From Stieleria marina (lineage in GTDB: Bacteria; Planctomycetota; Planctomycetia; Pirellulales; Pirellulaceae), in the NCBI GenBank assembly GCA_007741555.1, contig CP036526.1, forward strand, positions 4,402,001-4,466,000: a DNA stretch of 64,000 nt, in the 5' to 3' direction. Both the position numbers and the translations under genes were made by a program. Shown in pieces: positions 1-7,947 of the stretch. The notes below the pieces were generated by a model. It had not been told where the DNA came from. It made no database searches and saw nothing but the letters and a program-made list of their open reading frames with translations. How positions within the stretch are numbered: position 1 is the stretch's first letter; every line of letters starts with the position of its first letter.

Positions 1-654
1 GCTGAGTACACGGAACTTGTATCGATCGCCGACTTTGGCACCGGGAATGAACAATTCCCAGATCCCTATGTTGTCATGAACTTTGGCCACACTGGTGCGA
101 CCATCCCAGCTATTGAAATCACCGACGATCTGAACGCTGCGAGCATTGGGTGCCCAGACGGAAAAGTTCACGCCGGGAGTGCCATCGACCGTCCGGACTT
201 GAGCGCCCATGCGTTCGTACATGTTCAGGTGCCGACCTTCACCCAGCAGGTACCGGTCGTAGTCTGAAAAAATCGATGGAGCCGCGTAAGGATCTTGTTT
301 GTCCACAACTTCGCCTGATTTGTCGGTCATCTGGATGCGATATCTTGATTCGGCATTGTTTGTTTTGGCACTGTTTGCCCGGGCACCATCTTCGCGGCTG
401 GACGCGTCCACGTCGATGGCTCCGTCGCAAATCGCCTCAAAAAATCCGGCCGGATGCAGCTTCCGCATCGGCCGCCGCACGCCTGATGCATTGTCGACGA
501 CCCAGGCGGCTTGCGCATCGGGCATGTATGATCGCACGGCAGTCGCCGACTGACCGCGATAATCGACAGGATGTGGCCCTAGCAAGTTCGCAGGGTTGTC
601 GTAAGTGCCGTCGATCAGAGACGCAATTTCAGAAAGAGAGACTTGAGTTTGCAT
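1..654 (-). CDS. glgB: 1,4-alpha-glucan branching enzyme, N-terminal part (runs off window)
   Basis: The minus strand is open from an ATG at 654 to the window edge (218 codons) and encodes the amino end of a glycogen branching enzyme, which makes alpha-1,6 branches in glycogen in the cytoplasm. Residues about 25-135 look like the first N-terminal beta domain (LGPHPVDYRG at the start). Residues about 140-218 are a CBM48 domain with the segments YLLGEGRHLNMYERMGA, VNFSVWAPNA and VGDFNSWDGR, which are typical of GlgB. The catalytic TIM barrel would lie outside the window. It follows the RNase H-like gene on the same strand after 125 bases, so co-transcription is possible. The Shine-Dalgarno site is weak. 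The family call is firm from the motif order; the amino end carries an Asp/Ala/Asn-rich stretch near residues 90-105 that looks like a lineage-specific insert. Confidence 0.9.
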   Translation of the reverse strand, partial: MQTQVSLSEIASLIDGTYDNPANLLGPHPVDYRGQSATAVRSYMPDAQAAWVVDNASGVRRPMRKLHPAGFFEAICDGAIDVDASSREDGARANSAKTNNAESRYRIQMTDKSGEVVDKQDPYAAPSIFSDYDRYLLGEGRHLNMYERMGAQVRTVDGTPGVNFSVWAPNARSVQIVGDFNSWDGRTSVAKVHDNIGIWELFIPGAKVGDRYKFRVLS

Positions 655-779
655 GGGTAATCCGTTAGCGAATGCATAACGTCGATACGTGGAAACTTGG
701 GCGCGGTGCTTCGTTGCATCCGCGGCGCGGTGCCGGGAACACCGCTGGAATCAAAATGACTTCTACTTTGCCCGACGAC

Positions 780-1577
780 CTAGGCGTTTTCGACCAAGTC
801 GCGGGGCGTAAAACGACGCTGTGGCAGCGTGTTGCTACTCGATTGGGTGCTCGCAAGGAGCCAGCTTCGTAGTCGATCATTGGGCGATGATCCACCTGAA
901 GCCGCCGCCGTCATTTCCACTGCGGTTCCGCGCGACCTACGTTTAGGTGCGGGGACCGACATGCGACCGCCGCCAGCACTACCGCCGGTGCCGTGCGCCG
1001 AATCAATTCGATTGATCGTGCCGTTGGAACCGATCGCGTCGTGTGACACGTCGGCCTGACCGGCACTTACCAATCGCGAAGAAACCAAGCAGGCTTCCAC
1101 GCGATGAATCTTCAACGCACGATCAACTCGACGCCAAAGATCAGCATGTTGGACGTCAATGCGACGCCCAAAGTGTTCCCAGATAAAACCGTTCTGTCGC
1201 CACCGGGGGAGGGAATCCGAAAGGGATCGGATCAGGTAGCGATTATTACTAAGCAACGTCACCGATGACGCTCCTTCGATTGCTTCAAGCCCGCGGACGG
1301 CGGCCAGGAGCGTCAGGCGATTCAAGTCACCTGTCTCTTGGTCTTCGGCATCCAGGACGGGCTGGCCGTCAGCTGTCTCCAATGCAAAACGCCAGAATCC
1401 ATCGGTCAACGTCGTCGATCGAGCTTCGCAGACGAGCAGCAGTTCGCTGCGTACGGTCGCGGCCGAATTCGAGTCAGTGGAATCAATGGCGTCCGGTGCA
1501 GACGCCACGGTGGGTTCGGGAATAAGGACGGGAGTCAGTTCCGATCCGTCAGGATCGAGTGGTAACGTTAGCTTCAC
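780..1577 (-). CDS. RNase H-like protein lacking catalytic residues
   Basis: 265 residues from a GTG start. The central part (about residues 40-170) aligns by eye with bacterial RNase HI: LLAAVRGLEAI matches the helix that normally begins MELMAAIVALEAL, then a strand with LLSNNRYLIRSL in place of STDSQYVRQGI, then WRQNGFIWEHF and NADLWQRLDAAL-like HADLWRRVDRAL. However the acidic residues needed for metal binding are changed: the Glu of the first helix is Thr, the Asp of TDSQ is Asn, the first-strand Asp is at best Glu (CEAR), and the last Asp is absent. The carboxy third (from residue 175) is low-complexity, Gly/Ser/Arg-rich. Nucleic-acid binding without cleavage is a reasonable inference. 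It lies upstream of glgB on the same strand; I see no functional link. Confidence 0.6.
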   Translation of the reverse strand: MKLTLPLDPDGSELTPVLIPEPTVASAPDAIDSTDSNSAATVRSELLLVCEARSTTLTDGFWRFALETADGQPVLDAEDQETGDLNRLTLLAAVRGLEAIEGASSVTLLSNNRYLIRSLSDSLPRWRQNGFIWEHFGRRIDVQHADLWRRVDRALKIHRVEACLVSSRLVSAGQADVSHDAIGSNGTINRIDSAHGTGGSAGGGRMSVPAPKRRSRGTAVEMTAAASGGSSPNDRLRSWLLASTQSSSNTLPQRRFTPRDLVENA

Positions 1578-2099
1578 GAGAATCGTATCCGGCTAGATGG
1601 TTCGGACATCGTCACTGCAAAAACGATTGCAGCAACTGTTTGGGAGGTGATCCATCACACGCGACGACGTGAATAAAGGCATGGCACGCAAACCATGCTT
1701 CATTGGTGTCGTAAGAGATGTCTCGTCAATCTTTGCCGCGCCGGAGTAGATTGACTAACAGAAAAGGTCCACCGAACTTATCAAGCGGTACTACCTGAGT
1801 CACATTCGTTGCAAACCGAACACCGCAGCGACCCAAGACGCTTTGGAACGTGGTTTTGCGGGGAAAACACGCCAGCGGTGACCTACGCCGAATGTTCAGC
1901 ACAGAAGCTACGAACCAAATGGAAGCTACGATCGGATTGATCGCCCAAGACTGATCGCCCAAGGCGGACTTCGACGTGGCACGTCACGAAAGACAGACGC
2001 TGATAAAGAGCTTCACGAAGAGGGCAAGCAACGCGCTAACCAGTGATCGCAGCGGCAAACTTGCACGCAGATCCTTGGTCGGCCATGAAGCTGCCGACC
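1578..2099. other. Gene-free spacer
   Basis: No convincing reading frame. It contains an imperfect hairpin with arms GCATGG (1679-1684) and CCATGC (1693-1698), and a 12-base direct repeat TGATCGCCCAAG at 1938-1949 and 1952-1963. It should hold the promoter of the RNase H-like gene and the end of the transcript from the 2100-2768 gene, but I cannot assign either. Confidence 0.5.
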
Positions 2100-2768
2100 T
2101 TACGCGGCGATTGGTTCGTAGACGATTCCACTTCGTCGTCGCGAGACTTCGTTGATCGCGCCGGTATGACGCAGCACATACGCAATCTGTTGAGCAACCC
2201 AGCGAGGTCGGTCGATCGCGCGAGCAATGTCGGCCGTATCAAACGACTCAGGTCGTCGCTTCCAAGGAATCAGTGCCAGAAGATCCGCAGGTTCTCGGAA
2301 CTCAAACGTTTCGCTGATCGAATCAAGCGACGTGTCGACGACTTTGTAATTGGGCTGCCGACGTCGACGACGACCCTTGCGTGGCATGCGGGTTTGTTCC
2401 ACGCAAACCATCGGGACTTCTAACGTCAGATTGGGATGTGGAAACACTCGCGTGAAGTAGATCAGTTCCTCGAACAACTCCATCACGCAACCGCGTTTGG
2501 GACTCATCCGCCGCGACACGACGGGGCCTGCCTTGGAATTGACCTTGATGATCCGCGTCCGCGAAATCACGGGTTTGACGACACGCAGCTTGTGTCGTTT
2601 GAGAAGCTTCTGAGACTTGTCGCGAATCGCGGACAGCGACGCACACTGCACTTCGATCAACTCGTCATCACGGACGGCGTCAATGCGATACTTGCCCATC
2701 GTCACTTCGGTGTTGGCCTCAGTGCCGGCGTAGCAGCGTTTGAGCTGCTGATGCAGAGATGTTTCCAT
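2100..2768 (-). CDS. Putative PD-(D/E)XK nuclease-fold protein with winged-helix tail
   Basis: 222 residues from ATG 2768, preceded by GAGG at a usable distance. Longer frames upstream run into the L,D-transpeptidase gene and are not needed. The amino half opens with ETSLHQQLKRCYAG, then GKYRIDAVRDDELIEVQ: an Asp, a turn and Glu-Val-Gln, the spacing of PD-(D/E)XK enzymes with Gln in place of Lys. It continues with a helix IRDKSQKLLKRHKLRVVKP. The carboxy half (about 145-222) has LLALIPWKRRPESFDTADIA, then WVAQQIAYVLRHTGAI, like a winged-helix DNA-binding fold. I recall similar uncharacterised proteins in planctomycetes and Firmicutes, but no function is established. Gene start is 20 bases after the L,D-transpeptidase stop, so the two are probably co-transcribed. 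Activity on DNA or RNA is inference. Confidence 0.6.
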   Translation of the reverse strand: METSLHQQLKRCYAGTEANTEVTMGKYRIDAVRDDELIEVQCASLSAIRDKSQKLLKRHKLRVVKPVISRTRIIKVNSKAGPVVSRRMSPKRGCVMELFEELIYFTRVFPHPNLTLEVPMVCVEQTRMPRKGRRRRRQPNYKVVDTSLDSISETFEFREPADLLALIPWKRRPESFDTADIARAIDRPRWVAQQIAYVLRHTGAINEVSRRRSGIVYEPIAA

Positions 2769-2788
2769 GGCGACCTCAGTGTCGTCGC

Positions 2789-4276
2789 TTAACGGCGAAT
2801 CGTGACCGAAGAACCTTGCGACAAGATGCCGAATAGATCGTCCGCGAAATTTGCAGCCAAGCTGATACAGCCATTTGCGGTTGGTTTGGTCGCTTCGGGA
2901 CTGCCGTGGATGCACAGCTGGCTGCCCAAATCGATCCAAACTTTTCCGTATGGATTCGCTGGACTTCCCGCAGCAATCGGAGCACCACTGCGATCATAGA
3001 ATGTTCGCTGTGACTGCTTGTCTTGAACCGTAAACGTTCCTGGTCGTGGAGCAGGATCACTGCCAACCGCGATTGGGAAACGCCCTGCGTACAAGTCGCC
3101 CAAGAAGATCGTCAATTCATGCTGTCGCAGATCGACCTGCGCGTTGAACGGTCCTCGCACGACCTTCAGCTCCGTCCCCGGAGTGATCACCAGTGGATCC
3201 TTGATTCCGTTGATATTGGCGATCAACTGCCAAGGCACACCATAGTTCTGAGCGATCTCCATCAGTGTTTCGTTTGATCCAACACGGTGGGGCTGTTCCA
3301 GCAAATGGCGAGGCGAATAGATCACTTCGCGAGCGAGCGGGTCCAAACGTGCCAGCAACTGGCCGCGCTGTGCGACCGGCAAATCAGGCGTGCCATAAAA
3401 CACGCTCAATGTCGCCAGGGCTTCACGCATCTGGTCATTGGCGTACTGGCGGTCGGCTGTTGTAAAGGCATTTGCCAAACCAACGTTCTCAGTCGTCGCT
3501 CCCGCACTTACGGCACCAATGGCTGACTGGTTGGCCAACGCGATCTGATTCGATGCGGCTGGATCGGCGTTCAGCGAGACCTGTTCGGTCAACTCCGTCT
3601 GAGCTTGATCCAACGACGGCAGGTTATCCATCGAAGGCAACGACATTGCGCCTGCTGCCGGTGGAGGTGATGTGTTCTGCGGAGCGTTAAACGAGCGGCC
3701 AGTCTGCGGGTTGAAATTGTCTTGCGCGTTTGCGGGAGTCGGCAGCTGGAACGAGCCCTCGGTTGCCGGGAACGCACTGTTCAAATCCACGCTGACTGCT
3801 TTAGCGGGCGTCGAAGCTTTCGGCAATCCAGAGAACGTCGGCCCCTGATCACTGATGCTGACAGAATTCTGAGCCTGGAAAGACGGTTGCGGTCGCGGCG
3901 TGCTGGTTCCCGTCTGTGGCGACCCAAGTGACATCGAAGCAGGTGCCGTCGAATTACTGCTAGGCGTCGAACCGGCCTGGGGAATGTTGCGACCAGGATT
4001 TGCAAATCCACCTTGGCTTGGACCGGTAGCAATGACCGCATCGGGTTGGCCGGTAGTAATGACCGCATCGGGTTGGCCGGTAGTAAATTCGTCGATGCCC
4101 GGCGCAAAGCTATCGGATGCTGCAAAACCGGTGTCGATGTCCAAATCGCCCTCGAATTCCAACAAGTCGGCAACTTCAGGCGGAATCGGTTCCGGTGGTG
4201 TCGTGAGTGAAACGTATCCACCGTACATCACGGTCATAAGTAAAACGACGATGGATGATGTCTTAATCGTTTGCAC
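2789..4276 (-). CDS. LysM and L,D-transpeptidase (YkuD) domain protein
   Basis: 495 residues from a GTG at 4276, chosen because AGGGAGGA lies 5 bases ahead and because it gives a short charged amino end followed by a membrane anchor (about residues 8-22). Residues 25-320 are a long Ser/Thr/Pro/Gln-rich region with GQPDAVITT-type repeats. A LysM peptidoglycan-binding module follows (about 328-372: RVGSNETLMEIAQNYGVPWQ, ANINGIKDPLVITPGTEL). Then a YkuD domain (about 380-494) with the catalytic signature IHGS...NGCISL, His457 and Cys470. The expected role is 3-3 cross-linking of peptidoglycan or attaching proteins to it, in the periplasm, by an anchored enzyme. It fits the finding that planctomycetes do have peptidoglycan. 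Likely first gene of an operon with the PD-(D/E)XK-like gene. Confidence 0.88.
   Translation of the reverse strand: MQTIKTSSIVVLLMTVMYGGYVSLTTPPEPIPPEVADLLEFEGDLDIDTGFAASDSFAPGIDEFTTGQPDAVITTGQPDAVIATGPSQGGFANPGRNIPQAGSTPSSNSTAPASMSLGSPQTGTSTPRPQPSFQAQNSVSISDQGPTFSGLPKASTPAKAVSVDLNSAFPATEGSFQLPTPANAQDNFNPQTGRSFNAPQNTSPPPAAGAMSLPSMDNLPSLDQAQTELTEQVSLNADPAASNQIALANQSAIGAVSAGATTENVGLANAFTTADRQYANDQMREALATLSVFYGTPDLPVAQRGQLLARLDPLAREVIYSPRHLLEQPHRVGSNETLMEIAQNYGVPWQLIANINGIKDPLVITPGTELKVVRGPFNAQVDLRQHELTIFLGDLYAGRFPIAVGSDPAPRPGTFTVQDKQSQRTFYDRSGAPIAAGSPANPYGKVWIDLGSQLCIHGSPEATKPTANGCISLAANFADDLFGILSQGSSVTIRR
4023..4091 (-). repeat. 27-bp tandem repeat inside the L,D-transpeptidase gene
   Basis: Two full copies (4023-4049 and 4050-4076, one mismatch) and a partial third copy of a 27-base unit beginning CCGGTAGYAATGACC. 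It keeps the reading frame and encodes the nine-residue repeat TGQPDAVIT in the flexible region before the LysM module. Confidence 0.85.
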
Positions 4277-5050
4277 GACTGTCCTCCCTGACGGGTCGGC
4301 GATAATGATCTGAAAAATGCAGCGGTCGCACGAAACTCCGTCGTGGACCGAGGCATGAATCGAGAAATTAACCAAACCAACCTGCGTGTCGCTAGATCGG
4401 TTCGTCAGTTACCCGGCTTCCCTACAGCACATTTCGCTCCGGCACGTTTCTCAGTCCGTTGCTGGACGCACCGCCAGGCTCTCGAATGGGCTGCATCAGC
4501 TCAGTCGATCAGCAGCACTTCGGCGACCGCGCCACCATGACCAAGCAGTGGGGATTCGGCCTAACGACCAATGGCATGCAGCCGCCAAAACCCACTTCCA
4601 AACGCTCGCCCGCTAGCAAATCAGCGATCTCGGCATCCCCCCGAAAGAGAGCGTCGAGCGAGTACTTAGGAACTCTGCGCAGCCTCCCAAACGCCACATC
4701 CCTCCCAAGTGTCCACTCTGGTGCCGATCCTACGACCGATTCAGCCACAATCTCTTCGCAAAGCACGCGTTTTGCCTTGTCGACGCTGCTTGCATCGCTA
4801 ACTTAGATAACAGAGGAACGCGTTGACAAACTTTTCGCGGCCAGCCCCACTGACACCACTCTTCGTAGTGGTTTGTCGATCGCTTCAATGGGTTAAAATG
4901 GTTGGTCATCGAAATGGTTTTGATATCGCCAATTTTAGTTGTCGAATTCATGTCCGGTTAGACATCAAGAAGGCAATCTAAAAGTGGTGGATTCCTCACC
5001 AAGCTACTGCCTCCCACCCCTCTCTCCTCCGTACGCGGAAAGCTTGTTCC
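4277..5050. other. Divergent intergenic region
   Basis: 774 bases between the L,D-transpeptidase start and the DUF1573 start. No convincing gene; the frames present lack codon bias or recognisable sequence. There is a short inverted repeat ACCACT/AGTGGT (4855-4860, 4867-4872). A TTGACA at 4823-4828 has no good -10 partner; TAAAAT near 4894 has only a poor -35 partner. Promoters for both flanking genes should be here. Confidence 0.5.
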
Positions 5051-6046
5051 ATGGTCCGACCCATTCAAACGCTTCTGAGTGTCTGTTGCTTTGCACTCGC
5101 ACTGACGTCCACCGCCGCGGCCGTCGACTGGCGTGACGTCGCGTTCCCGGTCAAATCGCATGATTTTGGTACACGAGCCGTTGCGGCGAAAACCGAATTT
5201 CTGTTCCCCGTGGTCAACACGTTCGGATCCGACATTCACATCAAAGAAGTTCGCGCGAGCTGTGGGTGCACGACGCCGATCATCAAGAACCACTACATCC
5301 AGCCCAACTCGACGGGTTACATCCTGGCACGATTCAACACGGGATCGTTTACCGGAAAGAAAGGCGCCACGCTGACGGTCGTGATCGACAAACCGTTTTT
5401 CAGCGAAGTTCGTTTGGAAGTCAAAGGCTACATTCGCAGCGACATGGTGTTTCACCCCGGTGCGGTTGATTTCGGATCAGTGGACCAGGGAACCACCGCG
5501 ACCAAAACATCGCAGATCTTGTACGCCGGACGGTCGGATTGGAAAGTCGAAAGTGTCCGCAGCAACAAACCATGGTTGATCCCAACCGTGAAGCAAACGT
5601 TGCGAGGGGAAGGCAAAGTGAACTACGAACTCTCGATCACCATTCGCGAAGACGCCCCGATGGGTTTCTTTCAAGACGAAGTCGTCGTGACCACCAACGA
5701 TTCGTCGATGCCAAACGTGCCACTGCCTGTCACGGGCAACATCGACAGCGCTCTGGTCATCTCGCCTCAGTCGCTGGCTTTGGGGAGCCTAAAACCAGGC
5801 GAATCGATGACGAAGCAATTGGTCGTCCGAGGCCGCGAGCCATTCACGATCGATACGATCCAAGCTGACGGCTGGAACATCGAATTCGCCAAAAGCGACG
5901 TTGCCCGGACCACTCACTTGGTCTCCGCCACGTTCACGCCCACCGATGCCGCCGGCCCTCAAAAGCTGCCTGTAAAGATCAAAACAGGCGGCAAATTAAG
6001 CGTTTCGGCCAACGCATTGTTGACCGCCAACGTGCGTGACCGCTAA
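5051..6046 (+). CDS. Secreted DUF1573 protein
   Basis: 331 residues with a signal peptide (hydrophobic residues 6-23, likely cleavage after TAAA). DUF1573 domain at about 35-130 with its hallmark: HDFGT near residue 38, then EVRASCGCTTP with Cys71 and Cys73. Two further Ig-like beta segments follow: FGSVDQGTTATKTSQI, and PQSLALGSLKPGESMTKQ. The family is abundant in planctomycetes and Bacteroidetes; its members are exported beta-sandwich proteins (ASPM/SPD-2/Hydin-like) whose function is not known. It stands alone between two divergently or separately transcribed genes and ends at a strong hairpin terminator (6075-6107). Confidence 0.85.
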   Translation: MVRPIQTLLSVCCFALALTSTAAAVDWRDVAFPVKSHDFGTRAVAAKTEFLFPVVNTFGSDIHIKEVRASCGCTTPIIKNHYIQPNSTGYILARFNTGSFTGKKGATLTVVIDKPFFSEVRLEVKGYIRSDMVFHPGAVDFGSVDQGTTATKTSQILYAGRSDWKVESVRSNKPWLIPTVKQTLRGEGKVNYELSITIREDAPMGFFQDEVVVTTNDSSMPNVPLPVTGNIDSALVISPQSLALGSLKPGESMTKQLVVRGREPFTIDTIQADGWNIEFAKSDVARTTHLVSATFTPTDAAGPQKLPVKIKTGGKLSVSANALLTANVRDR

Positions 6047-6074
6047 CGAATTGCCAGCTGAACAAACGCAGGGA

Positions 6075-6107
6075 GGGCCAAGCAGCTACGTTGCTTGGCC
6101 CTTCTTT
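6075..6107 (+). terminator. Rho-independent terminator after the DUF1573 gene
   Basis: Perfect 10-base arms GGGCCAAGCA (6075-6084) and TGCTTGGCCC (6092-6101), 7-base loop, then TTCTTTC. It starts 28 bases after the stop codon. Confidence 0.9.
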
Positions 6108-6171
6108 CATTGACAGACACATCGACTTTCACTGACAGCCCTTCCGCCCCACAGACAAACCGAGTCGGCCA

Positions 6172-6960
6172 TTGTCTTACAAGATCTCGTTGGGACAATC
6201 ATCGGCTTCCGACGCTGCAAGCCTGTTTCAGCAGCAAGGCGCGCTCTGGATTGACCAGCTCTTTTCGCGTCGCTTTGTCCAGCGTCTGAGCAAAGTCTAT
6301 TTTCGTAAGTACGCGTCACTGTCACAGCAAGAACTGGAATCTCGATACGCCTGTGTCGGTGATCAACGCTACATGATCACGACCGAAGTGAAGGGCAAGT
6401 TCAATTCGCCCGACCTGTACGCCAACGGACACTTGATGCCGATCCTGCAGGAGTTGTTGGGGCGGCACTTTGTCATCTCCAGTTTTGGTTCCGTGATCGC
6501 GTTTCCGGGCGCCGGCGCACAGTCGGTGCACATGGATTACCCGCCGTTGTACGAAGACGAATCGACTTGTACCTCGCTGCCGCCACATGCCATCACTCTG
6601 GTGGTTCCGCTGGTCGACTTAAACGAAAAAACCGGATCGACGTCGCTGTGGCTGGGGACCCACAATCGCGTCGGGGCGCGAGAACAGCTTCAGAAATTGG
6701 TGGAAACGGGCTCCCGCCGCGAAAGTGTTTTCCCTTCGGCGAAACTTGGCGACGCTTATTTGATGGATTTTCGCCTGACCCACGCTGGCATGGCGAACCA
6801 AAGTGAAATTGCCCGACCGATCCTGTACATCGTCTACAGCCGCCCCTGGTTCGACGAATCGTTGAACTTTTCCGAACAACCACGCATCAATCTGTCACGC
6901 AAGCAGTATGGCAAAGTCCCTAAAGCCCTGCGTTACCTCTTCGCTGGCGCCGCCAAATAG
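6172..6960 (+). CDS. Phytanoyl-CoA dioxygenase (PhyH) family protein
   Basis: 262 residues from a TTG at 6172. There is no in-frame ATG between the upstream stop at 6133 and residue 68, so TTG or another rare start is likely. The protein has the double-stranded beta-helix metal site of Fe(II)/2-oxoglutarate oxygenases: His120 and Asp122 in QSVHMDYPPLY, a distal His204 in RLTHAGMANQS, and Arg215 (IARPILYIVYSRPW) for 2-oxoglutarate. GSTSLWLGTHN is also typical of the family. The substrate cannot be told from sequence; bacterial relatives hydroxylate small molecules and lipids. It lies alone, after a terminator, with a PEP-CTERM gene downstream on the same strand. The exact start is uncertain. 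Confidence 0.8.
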   Translation: MSYKISLGQSSASDAASLFQQQGALWIDQLFSRRFVQRLSKVYFRKYASLSQQELESRYACVGDQRYMITTEVKGKFNSPDLYANGHLMPILQELLGRHFVISSFGSVIAFPGAGAQSVHMDYPPLYEDESTCTSLPPHAITLVVPLVDLNEKTGSTSLWLGTHNRVGAREQLQKLVETGSRRESVFPSAKLGDAYLMDFRLTHAGMANQSEIARPILYIVYSRPWFDESLNFSEQPRINLSRKQYGKVPKALRYLFAGAAK

Positions 6961-7085
6961 CCATGAATTGCTGGTTCAGAATTGATCTTCTTCGCAATCG
7001 CTTGCATTGCGTAATACGCAGTCTGTTGGGGCTGTGTCGTTGACGGATTCGAGGGGCGAGGGTCCGTACCACCAAGTTGTGCATC

Positions 7086-7901
7086 ATGTCGCGTCGAGTT
7101 TTGCTGTGTGTGTTTTTTGCGTTTGCTTTCTCCAGTGTTGTCCAGTCCGCGATCATTCTCAAAAATGATTTCGACGGTTCAACAACGGATGACCAAGACT
7201 ATTTCGTTGGTCAAGTCACCGCCGATGGCATCACTGAAGTAAACAGTGGGGGAATTCAGCAGACGTTTGTCACTCGCAACGGATATGACTCCGTGGCCGG
7301 GACGGACGCGCTGGTCGTCAAAGGGCTTGGCCCGTCCATGGGGACGACGCCTGGTGACGTGAACATCCAGCTTGTTCCCAGCACTTTCGCCGCGACCTAT
7401 GGCCAGAGCACGGCACAGTCCAATCTGGTGTCTTCGTCGGCGCTTCGGAACGAAGACTATTTTCAGTTTCAAATCGAAATTGAATCGGGTTACGCAGTTA
7501 ACTTTGATTCGTTCGAATTTAGTGGAACGCTGATAAACGGGACTCCAGGCAGTCCAGCAGAGTCACCGAACATTATCGAATTTCATCGCGGTTTCGATAC
7601 CAGTGCAAACGCCAACATTGCGGTCACCCCGATTCCAGTGACGGGTGTCGGCTCCGGAACGGGAGCCGATGCGATTTTGCTTGCTGCCGACGAATTTCAA
7701 AATGTCACCGGGAGCATTCAATTTCGACTGTACGTACAAGACAGCCGACCCAACTACGACGATCTTGCAAATTGCTACGCACTGGAGAGCTTTGCATTCA
7801 ATGGAGCGGTCACCGCGGTTCCCGAACCAACGAGCGCTGTTTTGCTAATGTTCGCCTGCGTAGCCTGTCTTTTCCGTCGACAAAGACAGCCCCGTCGCTA
7901 A
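7086..7901 (+). CDS. PEP-CTERM sorting-domain protein
   Basis: 271 residues; ATG 7086 is preferred over TTG 7077 because it starts a clean signal peptide (SRRVLLCVFFAFAFSSVVQS). The body is beta-rich and Gly/Ser/Thr/Asn-rich with no recognised enzyme motif. The carboxy end carries the full PEP-CTERM tripartite signal: VPEPTS, a hydrophobic stretch AVLLMFACVACLF, and a basic tail RRQRQPRR. By analogy with exosortase systems the protein would be cut at the PEP region and released to the cell surface or matrix. It may be exopolysaccharide-associated, but no exosortase is present in this window. It is convergent with the RND pump gene, from which it is separated by a hairpin. Confidence 0.85.
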   Translation: MSRRVLLCVFFAFAFSSVVQSAIILKNDFDGSTTDDQDYFVGQVTADGITEVNSGGIQQTFVTRNGYDSVAGTDALVVKGLGPSMGTTPGDVNIQLVPSTFAATYGQSTAQSNLVSSSALRNEDYFQFQIEIESGYAVNFDSFEFSGTLINGTPGSPAESPNIIEFHRGFDTSANANIAVTPIPVTGVGSGTGADAILLAADEFQNVTGSIQFRLYVQDSRPNYDDLANCYALESFAFNGAVTAVPEPTSAVLLMFACVACLFRRQRQPRR

Positions 7902-7909
7902 GCCGAACG

Positions 7910-7938
7910 GGTCGGCCGTCAATCAAAGGCGGCCGACC
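7910..7938. terminator. Symmetric hairpin between convergent genes
   Basis: Perfect 9-base arms GGTCGGCCG (7910-7918) and CGGCCGACC (7930-7938) with an 11-base loop, between the PEP-CTERM stop and the RND pump stop. There is no T-run on either side, so termination efficiency is uncertain; it may protect both 3' ends. Confidence 0.6.
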
Positions 7939-7947
7939 GTTGGATCA

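Noticed and set aside
150-668. 172-codon plus-strand frame at the left end
   Set aside because: Antisense to glgB, whose CBM48 motifs are clear.
4459-4806. 115-codon frame in the spacer before the DUF1573 gene
   Set aside because: Ser/Ala/Thr-rich, no ribosome site, no recognisable sequence, and competing frames on the other strand.
4823-4828. TTGACA as a -35 element of the DUF1573 gene
   Set aside because: No -10-like sequence at 16-18 bases.
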